Below, one piece after another: positions 26,867 to 35,478 of a DNA stretch of 64,000 nt (the stretch's first letter is position 1; each line of letters starts with the position of its first letter). Source of the stretch: Anaerolineaceae bacterium (GTDB lineage Bacteria > Chloroflexota > Anaerolineae > Aggregatilineales > Phototrophicaceae); NCBI GenBank assembly GCA_002699585.1, contig PABP01000014.1:434001-498000 (forward strand), read 5' to 3'. The position numbers and the translations under genes were made by a program. The notes under the pieces were generated by a model. It worked only from the letters and a program-made list of their open reading frames with translations. It was not told the origin of the DNA and ran no database searches.

Positions 26867-27652
26867 TCAGGGTGATGAGATCATCCGGCGCAGGCGTTGG
26901 ATAAAGTCCACACTCTGAAGGCGATTCTCCAGCGTGTATTGAATATAGCCTAACATGATGCGTTCCAGGTCAGCATGAAGATTTGGGCGAATGCTCAGAC
27001 TGGCGACCTGTTCATAGCTGCTGCGCTGCATATGGCGCAAAACTTTGAGGGCATTTAGCGAAATTGGCACGGTCGCCAGCGCCAGATGTTGGCTGCCAGG
27101 GGCGACGACGCCACCATCAGCAAAGCTAAAATATTGATCGACCGGTTCGACGTCTTCCCGCGTGACGACGCACTCCGTGAGTTCTGGCCTAAAGCCGATG
27201 GCATCCAGCAGATGGAGTTCATAATAGCGTACTGCGCGCCGAATATCGTCATCGTAAGAAATATGTGCCAGCGTCTGGTCCAGTAGCTGGAATAAACTGC
27301 CCTGATGAGCATCGTCATCGAAGGTGAAGCGGTCAAGCAGCTCGACGACATAGTTGGCATAGGCGCCGCGCGTGAGGTCTTCTCGCAGGGGTAAGTAAGC
27401 CTCGGTCATCTCCGCTTGCACCAACACATCCAGATCCCGCCCCTTGCTAATCAACACATTCGCCCGTGTGAACAGCTCAACGTGGCCGGTCTTTTTGGTA
27501 GCAGGTTTGCGTGCGCCTTTGGCCACCGCGTTGACCTTGCCATGATCGGGGGTAAGCAGCGTCAATAGGCGGTCAGCTTCGCCCAGGTTACGGCGTTTCA
27601 GGATGATCGCTTGTGAGTTATAGGTTCGTTGGCGGCGGGTGTTGAAGTCCAA
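26867..27652 (-). CDS. recO: DNA repair protein RecO
   Basis: RecO helps load RecA onto SSB-coated gaps in the RecFOR pathway. The 261-residue protein has the N-terminal OB fold (SQAIILKRRNLGEADRLLTLLT, then GKVNAVAKGARKP) and the helical C-terminal domain (YYELHLLDAIGFRPEL). The zinc finger typical of many RecO proteins, with four cysteines after this helix, is absent: only ELTEC retains one. The start is TTG with GGGAAAGG seven bases upstream. The upstream gene lies only 102 bp away in the same direction. Confidence 0.93.
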   Translation of the reverse strand: MDFNTRRQRTYNSQAIILKRRNLGEADRLLTLLTPDHGKVNAVAKGARKPATKKTGHVELFTRANVLISKGRDLDVLVQAEMTEAYLPLREDLTRGAYANYVVELLDRFTFDDDAHQGSLFQLLDQTLAHISYDDDIRRAVRYYELHLLDAIGFRPELTECVVTREDVEPVDQYFSFADGGVVAPGSQHLALATVPISLNALKVLRHMQRSSYEQVASLSIRPNLHADLERIMLGYIQYTLENRLQSVDFIQRLRRMISSP

Positions 27653-27754
27653 GGTGGGCCTTTCCCAACTAAGGACGGTTGAACCAGAATATTCCCATCA
27701 TACACCGCTTTTGTAGAAACTGTATTTCCTGGGCTGGTGCCCATTGCGGGTGGT

Positions 27755-28555
27755 TTATGGGTCCCTGTCGACCAACTGCGGATTGGCCTCGATCTTATCG
27801 ACTAGTTCGGGGACTTCTTGTAAGCTCATGACGACGGCATGTGGACGCACATCAGAGCCTTCTCGCGGGTAGGTCGAGATCTGGCCCAGTACTTTATGCA
27901 GATGGGCCGGACGCTCGAAGGCGTCGTACTTAACCAGTTCTGCAAAGGGGGCGCGCAAAATGCTGATAAAACCGTTGCGCCTGGGGGCGACGACATCATC
28001 GACGAAATGGTCGCCTACCTGGATCACCAGGCTGTCGGGGTAGGTTCTGGTATACTGGTCATGGTAACCCGGTGTGGCCTTATGCAACCCGGTAATATCT
28101 GGCGCGAGAAAACCGTCGAAGAGGTCATACAGCCCGACCGCTTTGAGGATGGGAAACTGATATTTACTCAGGCCCTTAGTGGCGATGAAAAGCTTACGAT
28201 GAGGCGCTTTGAGCTTTTTAATCACTGATGGACTGTCATCCAGCAGCTCGATTTCGTCCGCATTGGTATAAGCGACCCATAGCTCATCCAGATTCTTGGT
28301 GAGCGTTCCCCCAACGGATTTCACAACTGCCTCAGCGATATCCTGCCAATCCATGGTCATCGGGTCATCAGGTGCTCTGTTCTGGCGACGATAATTCTCT
28401 TTGCCGAGTTCCAAGCCCAACTCATCCAGGGAGACACCGGTTTCGTCGGCAACATCCTGCAAGACGTCTACGATGACACGTCGGCTGAAGTGATTTTCTA
28501 TCAAGGTAGCGTCAATATCAAAGAAGATGAGGGTATGGGTTGGCGAGTCTGCCAT
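27755..28555 (-). CDS. HAD-superfamily hydrolase
   Basis: This 266-residue Asp-nucleophile phosphohydrolase has motif I IFFDIDATLIEN (D13 nucleophile, D15 acid/base), motif II ATKG, a lysine region near GLHKATPGYH and motif IV GDHFVDDVV. The cap is helical and inserted after motif I, as in phosphoglycolate-phosphatase-like members. The substrate is unknown. The ATG at 28555 gives the usual short lead before motif I. Longer frames to 28567 or 28621 are possible and no start has a clear ribosome site. Confidence 0.85.
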   Translation of the reverse strand: MADSPTHTLIFFDIDATLIENHFSRRVIVDVLQDVADETGVSLDELGLELGKENYRRQNRAPDDPMTMDWQDIAEAVVKSVGGTLTKNLDELWVAYTNADEIELLDDSPSVIKKLKAPHRKLFIATKGLSKYQFPILKAVGLYDLFDGFLAPDITGLHKATPGYHDQYTRTYPDSLVIQVGDHFVDDVVAPRRNGFISILRAPFAELVKYDAFERPAHLHKVLGQISTYPREGSDVRPHAVVMSLQEVPELVDKIEANPQLVDRDP

Positions 28556-28783
28556 ACGGTGTCTCATTGTCGAGTTGTTCGTGATTTGTTGAAGTGTAGT
28601 GTAAACGGTTGGCAATATCAAATTTCCAGGCCAACTTAAGCGTCATGCACCTGTTTGCCATGTTAGAATACATAATAAAGAAAGAATTTACAAAACGGCA
28701 TTTAGATTTATCCATATTTTTATAAATTCTTGCCTTTATACATAAATCCTACGCCGTAAATAATAGGAAAGTTACTTTTCTCA

Positions 28784-29254
28784 ATGGTAGATTTTTATCC
28801 GGTAGATGTTCATCAGATTGAGCATTTTAAACAGATCCGAGAAGGATTAGCAATAGGTGGCCAGCCAACCACCCAGCAGCTTCAACAACTCATTGCTGAG
28901 GGCGTTGAAGTGGTGCTGCAACTGCATGTGGACGAAGCGCCTTATTCAATCAACGGCGAGCGCTATGAACTCAGCCAGTTGGGCGTCGTCCATCTGAGCA
29001 TGAACGTTGTCCTGCATCAGCCGACCCAATCCGACCTATGGCACTTCTTTGATTTCATGGATGTGTACCAGGGCAAAAATATGTTCGTGCATTGTGCCGA
29101 TGGCTTTTGCGCCTCAAGCATGGTCGCTCTCTATTTGATTGCCCGTGAGGGTCGGTCACTGGATGAGGCGCGTCAGATGGTTCTGCCCGGTTGGCACCCT
29201 AGCACGGCTTGGCTGCAGCTACTCGACGAGATGGTCCCGCACAGCCTATCCTGA
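28784..29254 (+). CDS. Tyrosine-phosphatase-fold protein lacking catalytic Arg
   Basis: This 156-residue protein has the layout of small DSP/BLH-type phosphatases. An N-terminal GLAIGGQPTTQQLQQL is followed by a VEVVLQLH strand and the P-loop position VHCADGFCASSMVAL. The catalytic cysteine is present, but the C-x5-R arginine is alanine (CADGFCA), so phosphate binding and catalysis are probably lost. A glycine that ends the loop remains. The intact relative at 55704 makes a useful contrast. It precedes cysH by 92 bp. A pseudophosphatase binding or sensing role is inference. Confidence 0.82.
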   Translation: MVDFYPVDVHQIEHFKQIREGLAIGGQPTTQQLQQLIAEGVEVVLQLHVDEAPYSINGERYELSQLGVVHLSMNVVLHQPTQSDLWHFFDFMDVYQGKNMFVHCADGFCASSMVALYLIAREGRSLDEARQMVLPGWHPSTAWLQLLDEMVPHSLS

Positions 29255-29346
29255 TATGTCCGTATCCTGATATATCCATATATTGGATAAAATGGTCTGG
29301 TCATCAGGCTTGTCGTGTCCGATGACACGGGGTATTGTGTAACCTG

Positions 29347-30090
29347 ATGACCCATTCCGGTGTTGTTAAGCATGGATATAGATACCAATTTGGAAGGAAC
29401 ACGGCTCTGTTCACTCATGACGATCTGCTCAGCCTGAACGCCCGGTTCGAGCACACTAACCCGCAGCATATCCTTCAATGGGCGGCTGATAGATTTGGTG
29501 AGGCTGCGGCGGTTGTGACGAGTCTGCAGCCGACGGGCATCGTCACGCTGCATATGATGCACACCCTGGGTATCCATCTGCCCGTGCTTACCCTGGATAC
29601 GGGCCACCTCTTCCCAGAAACATATACCTTGATTGAGCAGGTTGAAGCGCATTTCAATATCACTGTCGAGCGCATCAAACCCGATGTGCATGTCATCGAG
29701 CAAGACCAGAGTGGAACCCCGTTGTGGCAGCAAGACACCAACCAGTGCTGTTATCTGCACAAGGTGCTGCCCTTAAAGAAGGCCCTGGCCCCGTATGATG
29801 CCTGGATCACCGGCCTGCGTCGTGACCAATCGCCATCTCGTGCCGAGACGGACATCGTAAGTTGGGATGTACAGCGCAACATGACCAAGCTGTGCCCATT
29901 GGCTACGTGGACCGAGGCGATGGTCTGGTCCTATATCAAAGGGTATCAGCTTCCTTATAATACGCTGCACGATAAAGGTTATCCGAGCATTGGCTGTATG
30001 CCCTGTACCCAGCCTGTCAACGGCACCCGTGACCTGCGCGCTGGGCGCTGGCAGGGTACCAACAAAACCGAGTGTGGTATCCACCTTTAA
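29347..30090 (+). CDS. cysH: APS/PAPS reductase, iron-sulfur type
   Basis: This enzyme reduces adenylyl sulfate to sulfite in assimilation. The 247-residue protein has the PP-loop region VVTSLQPTGIVTLHM, LDTGHLFPETY, and GLRRDQSPSRA. Cysteines of the [4Fe-4S] type are present as NQCCYLHK and later GCMPC, and a final ECGIHL carries the catalytic cysteine. This four-cysteine set favours APS over PAPS as substrate. I place the start at the ATG 29347; a TTG four codons earlier is also possible. No other sulfate-assimilation gene adjoins it. Confidence 0.93.
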   Translation: MTHSGVVKHGYRYQFGRNTALFTHDDLLSLNARFEHTNPQHILQWAADRFGEAAAVVTSLQPTGIVTLHMMHTLGIHLPVLTLDTGHLFPETYTLIEQVEAHFNITVERIKPDVHVIEQDQSGTPLWQQDTNQCCYLHKVLPLKKALAPYDAWITGLRRDQSPSRAETDIVSWDVQRNMTKLCPLATWTEAMVWSYIKGYQLPYNTLHDKGYPSIGCMPCTQPVNGTRDLRAGRWQGTNKTECGIHL

Positions 30091-30285
30091 GACTCGCACA
30101 AAGCAGTAGATCACTCCCAACACGTCCTACCTCTATCAAGCGAAACGCCAAACGCCCTTATAGTTGTCTAAAATTAATGATTCTATAAGACCTTAATACT
30201 TCTGCGGCGCATCCCGTGTTATTGTAATAAAAGGTAATAAATTGAGTCGATGGCCACCTTTGGGTGAGCTGCGGAGTGTCGCATT

Positions 30286-31149
30286 ATGGCCAATCTAACC
30301 GAAGTCGCACTGGCGATTAAGAACAATGATCGTAGAAGTGCAGCCCGTATGTTGACCGAAATCATCCAAGAAACCCCCAGCGCGGAAGCGTATTATCTGG
30401 CGGCACGGCTGAGCAAAGACAAAGATAAGGCCCGTGCTCACTTGAAGCGCGCCCTCAGCTACGATAGCCGCCACAAAAAAGCCAATCAGATGTGGATTGA
30501 ACTGGGTGGCAAGCCCTTGCAAGTCAAGAAAGGTGGGCTGCCGATAGTTGATCGTGTTGTCGGCTTTTTCCAGGACTTTGGCACGAATATTCCAGGCATT
30601 GGTCCCATACTCAACCGGATGCACCCCAATGTGCGTGGTGGGCTGGTCGCGGCACTTTTCATTATGTTGATCGCACTCAACGTGATTTTACTGATGCAGT
30701 TTTTGGGTACACCAGCATCCGCAGCAGAGGAAAATGTCGTTGTACAGGCTCAGCCCACGATGGATGCCACCGCGACGCCCATTGCCGCGCCATCCTACGA
30801 AGAAATCGTCATTAGCGCCGGCACATTGGAGAGCTATTTTGCGGATAATGGCTATGGTATGCGGCCTATCGCCAACTATATCGGTGACACGGCTTCTCAG
30901 CAGTTCCTTCTGACGGGCCAGCTTCCGTATGATGTTTATGTGCTGGTGTATGACTCGTTGGCTGCGGCATCGTCCGACCAGTATCGCGATATGTATGACG
31001 CGACGTATGTGGCCGATGGTTTTGGCAATGTGCGGCTTTACTTCCCGATCAACGTGGATGACGAGACCGTCGACGCGCTGGTGGAGCTGGTGGCTGACTT
31101 GACGTTGACCGTACCCGCCCCAATCATGGATGAGAACAATGCAGCCTGA
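30286..31149 (+). CDS. Membrane protein with TPR-like N-terminus
   Basis: This 287-residue protein begins with two TPR-like helical hairpins at about residues 3-75 (AAYYLAARLSKDKDKARAHL). It crosses the membrane once at about 117-140 and ends in a roughly 145-residue extracytoplasmic domain without a recognised motif. GGAG lies upstream of the ATG. The gene precedes the Flp-like pilin by 168 bp in the same direction, so a link to pilus or surface assembly is possible but unproven. No other Tad-secretion gene is present in the window. Confidence 0.78.
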   Translation: MANLTEVALAIKNNDRRSAARMLTEIIQETPSAEAYYLAARLSKDKDKARAHLKRALSYDSRHKKANQMWIELGGKPLQVKKGGLPIVDRVVGFFQDFGTNIPGIGPILNRMHPNVRGGLVAALFIMLIALNVILLMQFLGTPASAAEENVVVQAQPTMDATATPIAAPSYEEIVISAGTLESYFADNGYGMRPIANYIGDTASQQFLLTGQLPYDVYVLVYDSLAAASSDQYRDMYDATYVADGFGNVRLYFPINVDDETVDALVELVADLTLTVPAPIMDENNAA

Positions 31150-31258
31150 GGCGATTTGATGAGGTTATTCGCGTGATGTCATGCTTTGTGGTTATCACGT
31201 TTGAATGCAATGTTGAACGTATGCAAAGAAGCATCACGAAAAAAGCATCACAGAGTTT

Positions 31259-31309
31259 GTCCGGTAAATTCTCAGCATGCATAGCATAGCTCTCGTACCG
31301 GACGAGGAG
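31259..31309 (+). promoter_or_regulatory. Leader hairpin abutting the pilin ribosome site
   Basis: GTCCGGTA at 31259-31266 pairs perfectly with TACCGGAC at 31296-31303, and the GAGGAG ribosome site begins at the very next base (31304). The loop holds smaller repeats (AGCATGCATAGCATAGC). Upstream, AGCATCAC is repeated 14 bp apart at about 31230-31251. Confidence 0.6.
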
Positions 31310-31317
31310 ATTATCAC

Positions 31318-31866
31318 ATGAATATATTGAAAGCGTATGAACAAACACATAACAACTCTCAACTTGAACGGGGCCAGGGCCTGGTTGAATATGGCCTAAT
31401 AATTGCCTTTGTAGCGGTAACGGCGATTTTGGTGCTGGCCAATGTCGGCACCAGCGTGTCAGAATCTTTTGACATGGTCAACTGCACCCTGACCGATCCG
31501 ACAACGGGTGCATGCGTTGATGCTGAACCCACTGAAGAACCTGATCCCGATCCATGCCCCAATTTACAGGTTCTGGCAGCTCAGGCAAGCTGCCGTGCTA
31601 GCAACGATAGATTCCATGTGCGAGTTGACTTTGATCAGTGCCCAACAGCGATGGTGGCTATATCGTCGCCTATCCAGTTGTCCATGTCACAAAACCCGAA
31701 TAAACCTGAGCGCTTCAGACGGGGTATAAATTCAAATCATCCCAGCAACATCATTTGTGATAGTGGTACATCGCTATATACAGATGCCACCGTCACCATT
31801 TATCATGATGGCACCGAGAGTTCGACCCATACAACCACTGTGACGACGCCTATCATCATCAAATAA
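31318..31866 (+). CDS. Flp-type (type IVb) pilin with long C-terminal domain
   Basis: The N-terminus has the class III prepilin signature ERGQGLVEYGLIIAFVAV: G, then Q as first mature residue, E at +5 and a hydrophobic helix. Prepilin peptidase would cut after the glycine at about residue 19. Normal Flp pilins end shortly after the helix, whereas this 182-residue protein adds about 125 residues containing an acidic EPTEEPDPDPCP linker, several cysteines and a threonine-rich beta tail. It may be a tip or pseudopilin. No tad/cpa assembly genes are nearby. A terminator follows. Confidence 0.88.
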   Translation: MNILKAYEQTHNNSQLERGQGLVEYGLIIAFVAVTAILVLANVGTSVSESFDMVNCTLTDPTTGACVDAEPTEEPDPDPCPNLQVLAAQASCRASNDRFHVRVDFDQCPTAMVAISSPIQLSMSQNPNKPERFRRGINSNHPSNIICDSGTSLYTDATVTIYHDGTESSTHTTTVTTPIIIK

Positions 31867-31899
31867 GTCCATTGCTCGTAGTGAAGTGGCCTATTACAG

Positions 31900-31929
31900 A
31901 AAATCCCCGTTATTTACGGGGATTTTTTG
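31900..31929 (+). terminator. Rho-independent terminator after the pilin
   Basis: AAATCCCCGT / ACGGGGATTT with a TATTT loop and a T6 tail, 33 bp after the stop. Confidence 0.93.
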
Positions 31930-32015
31930 TAGGTCCCTGTTCCCAATCTACAGTAACTCGTCTGTTGCAGGGTTCACCTATTGACCGCTAACAGGCCCTC
32001 ATCTAAACTCATAAA

Positions 32016-32273
32016 ATGGTGAAATCAAACGACGCAAACAATCGCCCTTCAATTCGCAAAGGGCAGCGTATTTGTCCGTGTTGCGGGACGTCATTTGTCT
32101 GTGGAGTGGCTGCTGGTACGGGCGAATGCTGGTGTTTTGAGCTGCCGCATGTGCTGACGGTGCCAGAAACAGATGGCGCGGCGACCTGTTTGTGTCCAAA
32201 TTGCTTGAACGAGCGCATACATGATATCGAATCCGCGCGCCTGAACGCCTCACAAGAGCCTGATGAAGACTGA
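32016..32273 (+). CDS. Cysteine-rich CWC-family protein
   Basis: This 85-residue protein has the CWC layout: CPCCGTSFVCG, then GECWCFELP, then CLCPNCLNE. The eight-cysteine set probably binds metal. Its last 11 bp overlap the start of the cobalamin-binding-protein gene, so translation is coupled. The pairing suggests the small protein aids metal or corrinoid handling, which is inference; the biochemical role of CWC proteins is not established. The assignment rests on the characteristic C-W-C tripeptide and spacing. Confidence 0.85.
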   Translation: MVKSNDANNRPSIRKGQRICPCCGTSFVCGVAAGTGECWCFELPHVLTVPETDGAATCLCPNCLNERIHDIESARLNASQEPDED

Positions 32274-33171
32274 CACCCGCGTAGTATCTCTCTTAGCCAG
32301 TGGTACGGAGATTATCTGTGAATTGGGCATGGAATCTAGCCTGGTTGGGCGCTCTCATGCCTGTGACTATCCCGCCTCTGTCCTGACATTGCCCAGTTTA
32401 ACTATGCCCAAGCTTGCTCGGGAGCCCATCCAATCCGCACAGGATACGATTCGAGAGACCCTCTCTGTGTTCCGTGTCGATGTTGAGCAGCTCCAGCAGT
32501 TGCAACCCGATATTATCTTCACTCAGCCGGATACAGTCCGCTACGGCTTGACTGATGCGCAGCTCACGCAGGCAGTTAAGAAAGTACTTGGCGCGGATGT
32601 GCGTATAGTTGACCTGGCACCCATGTCACTGGCTGATTTTGCTAACGATATTTTGCGTATTGCTGCCGAATTAGGCGTTCAGGAAGAAGGCGAAATCCTG
32701 TCGGAGACGTTGACGTCGCGCATGGAGGAAATCGCCCTGCATACGGCCCAACTATCGACAAGGCCCAGCGTCATCCTGATTGATTGGCTCGATCCGCTGA
32801 TGGTTGGCGGCTATTGGACGCCTTCACTGGTCGAGATGGCGGGCGGCATCAATCTGGGTATTGAACCCAATCAACCCTTGGCTTCCATAACGGTGGACGA
32901 ATTGCTGGCCATCAATCCCGATATGATCGTCATGTCGCCCTGTGGTTATGACATCGGCACGACCTATAACGAGCTTGAGACGCTGCGCCAGCAGCCTAGT
33001 TGGCAAAAGCTGAAGGCCGTTCGTGGTAAGCGGGTCTTTCTGGCAGATGGCATCCAGTATTTCAACCGTCCCGGCCCCCGCTTGCTGCAATCGCTGGAAA
33101 TCCTGGCGGAAATTCTGCACCCGAAATATTTCCATTTTGGACATCAGGGCATGGGCTGGGTTCGGCTGTAA
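32263..33171 (+). CDS. Cobalamin-binding (BtuF-like) protein without signal peptide
   Basis: The 302-residue protein matches periplasmic-binding-protein-fold cobalamin binders. It has VVSLLASGTEIICELG, VGRSHACDYP, then LQPDIIFTQ and a second lobe with LIDWLDPLMVGGYWTP, MAGGINLG and INPDMIVMSPCG. True transporters carry a signal peptide. This one starts directly with KTDTRVVSLL and so appears cytoplasmic, as in many stand-alone relatives. No BtuC/D genes adjoin it. It overlaps the CWC gene by 11 bp. The ligand is inferred from family membership. Confidence 0.88.
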   Translation: MKTDTRVVSLLASGTEIICELGMESSLVGRSHACDYPASVLTLPSLTMPKLAREPIQSAQDTIRETLSVFRVDVEQLQQLQPDIIFTQPDTVRYGLTDAQLTQAVKKVLGADVRIVDLAPMSLADFANDILRIAAELGVQEEGEILSETLTSRMEEIALHTAQLSTRPSVILIDWLDPLMVGGYWTPSLVEMAGGINLGIEPNQPLASITVDELLAINPDMIVMSPCGYDIGTTYNELETLRQQPSWQKLKAVRGKRVFLADGIQYFNRPGPRLLQSLEILAEILHPKYFHFGHQGMGWVRL

Positions 33172-33313
33172 CCGACTATTCCTTAAGCAGCGTCTATCGG
33201 CTAGCATTGTATAGTGAATATGGCATCCCAATGTGGATACCTGGCAGCGCATGCCTTGTGTAACGCATCCGACGCTGCATTGCGCTTATGGAATTGAGGA
33301 GTAACAGAATCCT

Positions 33314-34348
33314 ATGGCACGTTATTTGATTACCGGGGGCGCGGGCTTCCTGGGTATCAATCTGGTACGCTACCTGCTCGACCGGGGCCACGAGGTGGTA
33401 TCTATTGATTTCGCCCCGTTTGACTATCCTGAAGAAGATCAGATCAACGCCATTTTGGGCGATATTCGTGACCGTGATGCTGTCGAAAAGTCGATGGAAG
33501 GCGTCGACGTTGTGGTGCATACGGCTGCCGCCCTGCCACTCTACCCACCGGAAGAAATTTATTCCACCGATATTGAGGGCACGCGCATCGTGCTGGAAAC
33601 AGCCCTCAAGCATGGGGTGGAGCGCTTCATCCAGATCAGCAGCACAGCAGTCTATGGCATTCCTGACCATCACCCGCTGTACGAAACCGATCAGCTAATT
33701 GGCGTCGGCCCCTATGGTGAAGCCAAGATCGAAGCTGAAAAAACCTGCGAGAGCTTCCGTGATCGCATGTGCGTGCCTATTATTCGCCCCAAGTCCTTCG
33801 TCGGGCCGGAGCGCCTGGGCGTGTTCGCATTGTTCTATGATTGGGCCAAGGACGGCAAGAATTTCCCGGTGTTGGGCAGTGGCAACAATGCCTATCAGCT
33901 CATGGATGTCGAAGACCTGTGTGACGCTATCTACTTGTGCGCCACCCTCGACAAAGATAAGGTCAACGACACGTTCAATACAGGCGCAAAAGAATACACG
34001 ACTTTCCGTGAGGACTACCAGGCGGTGCTTGATTACGCCGGATTCGGCAAGAAGATCATCGGTCTGCCCGCGGAACCCGCTATCTGGACTCTGCGCTTCT
34101 TAGAGAAATTAGGGATTTCCCCGCTGTATAAGTGGGTCTATGAAACAGCCAACAAAGACAGTTTCGTCAGCATCGAAAAAGCGCAGACGGTGCTTGGCTG
34201 GGACCCGAAGTACAGCAACAAAGAAGCTATGATCCGCAATTACCAGTGGTACCTGGATAACCTGCAAAACTTCGAGAACCAATCCGGTGTCAGCCACCGC
34301 GTTCCCTGGAGCCAGGGCGCGCTCAAACTGGCGAAACTGGTTTTCTAG
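33314..34348 (+). CDS. NAD(P)-dependent sugar epimerase/dehydratase-like protein
   Basis: This 344-residue extended short-chain dehydrogenase has the nucleotide-binding start YLITGGAGFLGINLVRYL, an acidic residue after the second strand (SIDFAPF), HTAAALPLY, catalytic S in ISSTAVYG and the Y-x-x-x-K pair in GPYGEAKIEAEK. A C-terminal extension past residue 300 goes beyond the fold core. Substrates in the family are nucleotide-sugars or related compounds, and this one's is unknown. A GAGGAG lies 13 bases upstream of the ATG. A hairpin terminator follows. Confidence 0.92.
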   Translation: MARYLITGGAGFLGINLVRYLLDRGHEVVSIDFAPFDYPEEDQINAILGDIRDRDAVEKSMEGVDVVVHTAAALPLYPPEEIYSTDIEGTRIVLETALKHGVERFIQISSTAVYGIPDHHPLYETDQLIGVGPYGEAKIEAEKTCESFRDRMCVPIIRPKSFVGPERLGVFALFYDWAKDGKNFPVLGSGNNAYQLMDVEDLCDAIYLCATLDKDKVNDTFNTGAKEYTTFREDYQAVLDYAGFGKKIIGLPAEPAIWTLRFLEKLGISPLYKWVYETANKDSFVSIEKAQTVLGWDPKYSNKEAMIRNYQWYLDNLQNFENQSGVSHRVPWSQGALKLAKLVF

Positions 34349-34374
34349 CCAGCTCGGCATCAACCTTTGCTATC

Positions 34375-34410
34375 GTAGGGGCACGACAAACATGTCGTGC
34401 CCTTTTCTAT
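34375..34410 (+). terminator. Hairpin terminator; full copy of a small repeat
   Basis: GGGCACGACA / TGTCGTGCCC is a perfect ten-pair stem with an AACA loop followed by TTTT. The element from GTAGGGG to TTTTCTAT recurs at 59832-59856 lacking 11 internal bases (CACGACAAACA), that is, the left arm. Confidence 0.82.
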
Positions 34411-34506
34411 TTTTCGCGCGGTAGTTATCAGGTTACATGTCAAATCATCACCAGAAAAGCTATACTTGGCCCACGATTTTTATTACCTATTTGAAAGGAC
34501 GTTATT

Positions 34507-35313
34507 ATGGAAAATTGGTCAGAAGGCGATGTTTCTGTTAATGGGGTGCAACTACATTACTATCGCACGGGTGGGGATAAACCGGCTGTCGTACTGTCGC
34601 ATGGCATCACTGACAATGGCCTGTGCTGGTCACGCTTGGCCAAAGCCTTAGAAGCACAGTATGACGTCATCATGGTCGATGCCCGTGGCCATGGCCTGTC
34701 GGATAAGCCGGACAGTGGCTACAGCGCCCAGGACCACGCTCGTGACCTGGCTGGACTCATTGAGGCATTGCAACTGGATACAGTCAGTCTGATAGGGCAT
34801 TCAATGGGTGGGGCCATTATCGGTGAGCTAGCTTCCCTGCATCCAGATTATGTGAGTCATCTTATATTTGAAGACCCCGCCTGGTTCCCGAAGGGGGATG
34901 ACCGAGCACATGAAGAGACTGTCAAAAGGATGGATGACTGGGCACAATCTGTTATTGAACGTCAGGCGCTGAGCAGCGAAGCTATTGAAGCCCAGGTGCG
35001 TAAAGACAGCCCCCATTGGCATGATGATGAGGTTATCCCCTGGGTTCAGGCCCAAAAAGCGGTTAGCCCCAAAGTGATGCAGTTCGGATATACTGCCAGC
35101 CCCTGGTGGGACATCGTGCCCGACTTGACGTGCCCAACGCTCATCATCAGCGGCGACCCGGAGATAGGTGTCGTTGTATCGCCAGAACTTGAAGCGGAGA
35201 TCCGGTCACTCAATCCTGATGTGCAGATCATCCGCCTGGATGCCGGCCACAGCGTCCGCCGCGACCAGTTCGATGCCTATGTTGATGTGGTCACGGAGTT
35301 TTTGAGTCGGTAA
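34507..35313 (+). CDS. Alpha/beta-fold hydrolase
   Basis: This 268-residue serine hydrolase has oxyanion region LSHGITDNG, nucleophile elbow GHSMGGA (S101-region serine), acid in GDPEIG and histidine in DAGHSVRRD. It lacks signal peptide and transmembrane segments. AAGGA lies eight bases before the ATG. Substrate cannot be told from sequence; the family includes esterases, epoxide hydrolases and dehalogenases. It converges on the PPC-domain lipoprotein through repeat copy B. Confidence 0.93.
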   Translation: MENWSEGDVSVNGVQLHYYRTGGDKPAVVLSHGITDNGLCWSRLAKALEAQYDVIMVDARGHGLSDKPDSGYSAQDHARDLAGLIEALQLDTVSLIGHSMGGAIIGELASLHPDYVSHLIFEDPAWFPKGDDRAHEETVKRMDDWAQSVIERQALSSEAIEAQVRKDSPHWHDDEVIPWVQAQKAVSPKVMQFGYTASPWWDIVPDLTCPTLIISGDPEIGVVVSPELEAEIRSLNPDVQIIRLDAGHSVRRDQFDAYVDVVTEFLSR

Positions 35314-35342
35314 AACTACTCAATTGCCATTTCTAGTGTAAC

Positions 35343-35453
35343 AAACCCTCATCCTCAGTTCTTCTCCCGAAGGAGGAAGGATGCCTCTTACTAGCAACCA
35401 TCTACATAGAGAAAGTCCCCTCTCCTTCGGGGAGGGGATTCAGGGGTGGGGTC
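35343..35453. repeat. MITE-like double-hairpin repeat, copy B
   Basis: This is the second copy of the element at 23769-23888. The ends are inverted (AAACCCTCATCC versus GGGGTGGGGT). GAGGAAGGATGCC lies at 35373-35385 and the 32-bp block at 35415-35446 is identical to copy A. The middle portion differs between copies. It too separates convergent genes. Confidence 0.82.
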
Positions 35454-35478
35454 GAAAAAGGCGCGACATGTCATGCCT

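Noticed and set aside
29396-29416. GAAC...GTTC at the cysH start as an SOS box
   Set aside because: The arms are eight bases apart and lie inside the coding region, unlike the N4 box at 41959.
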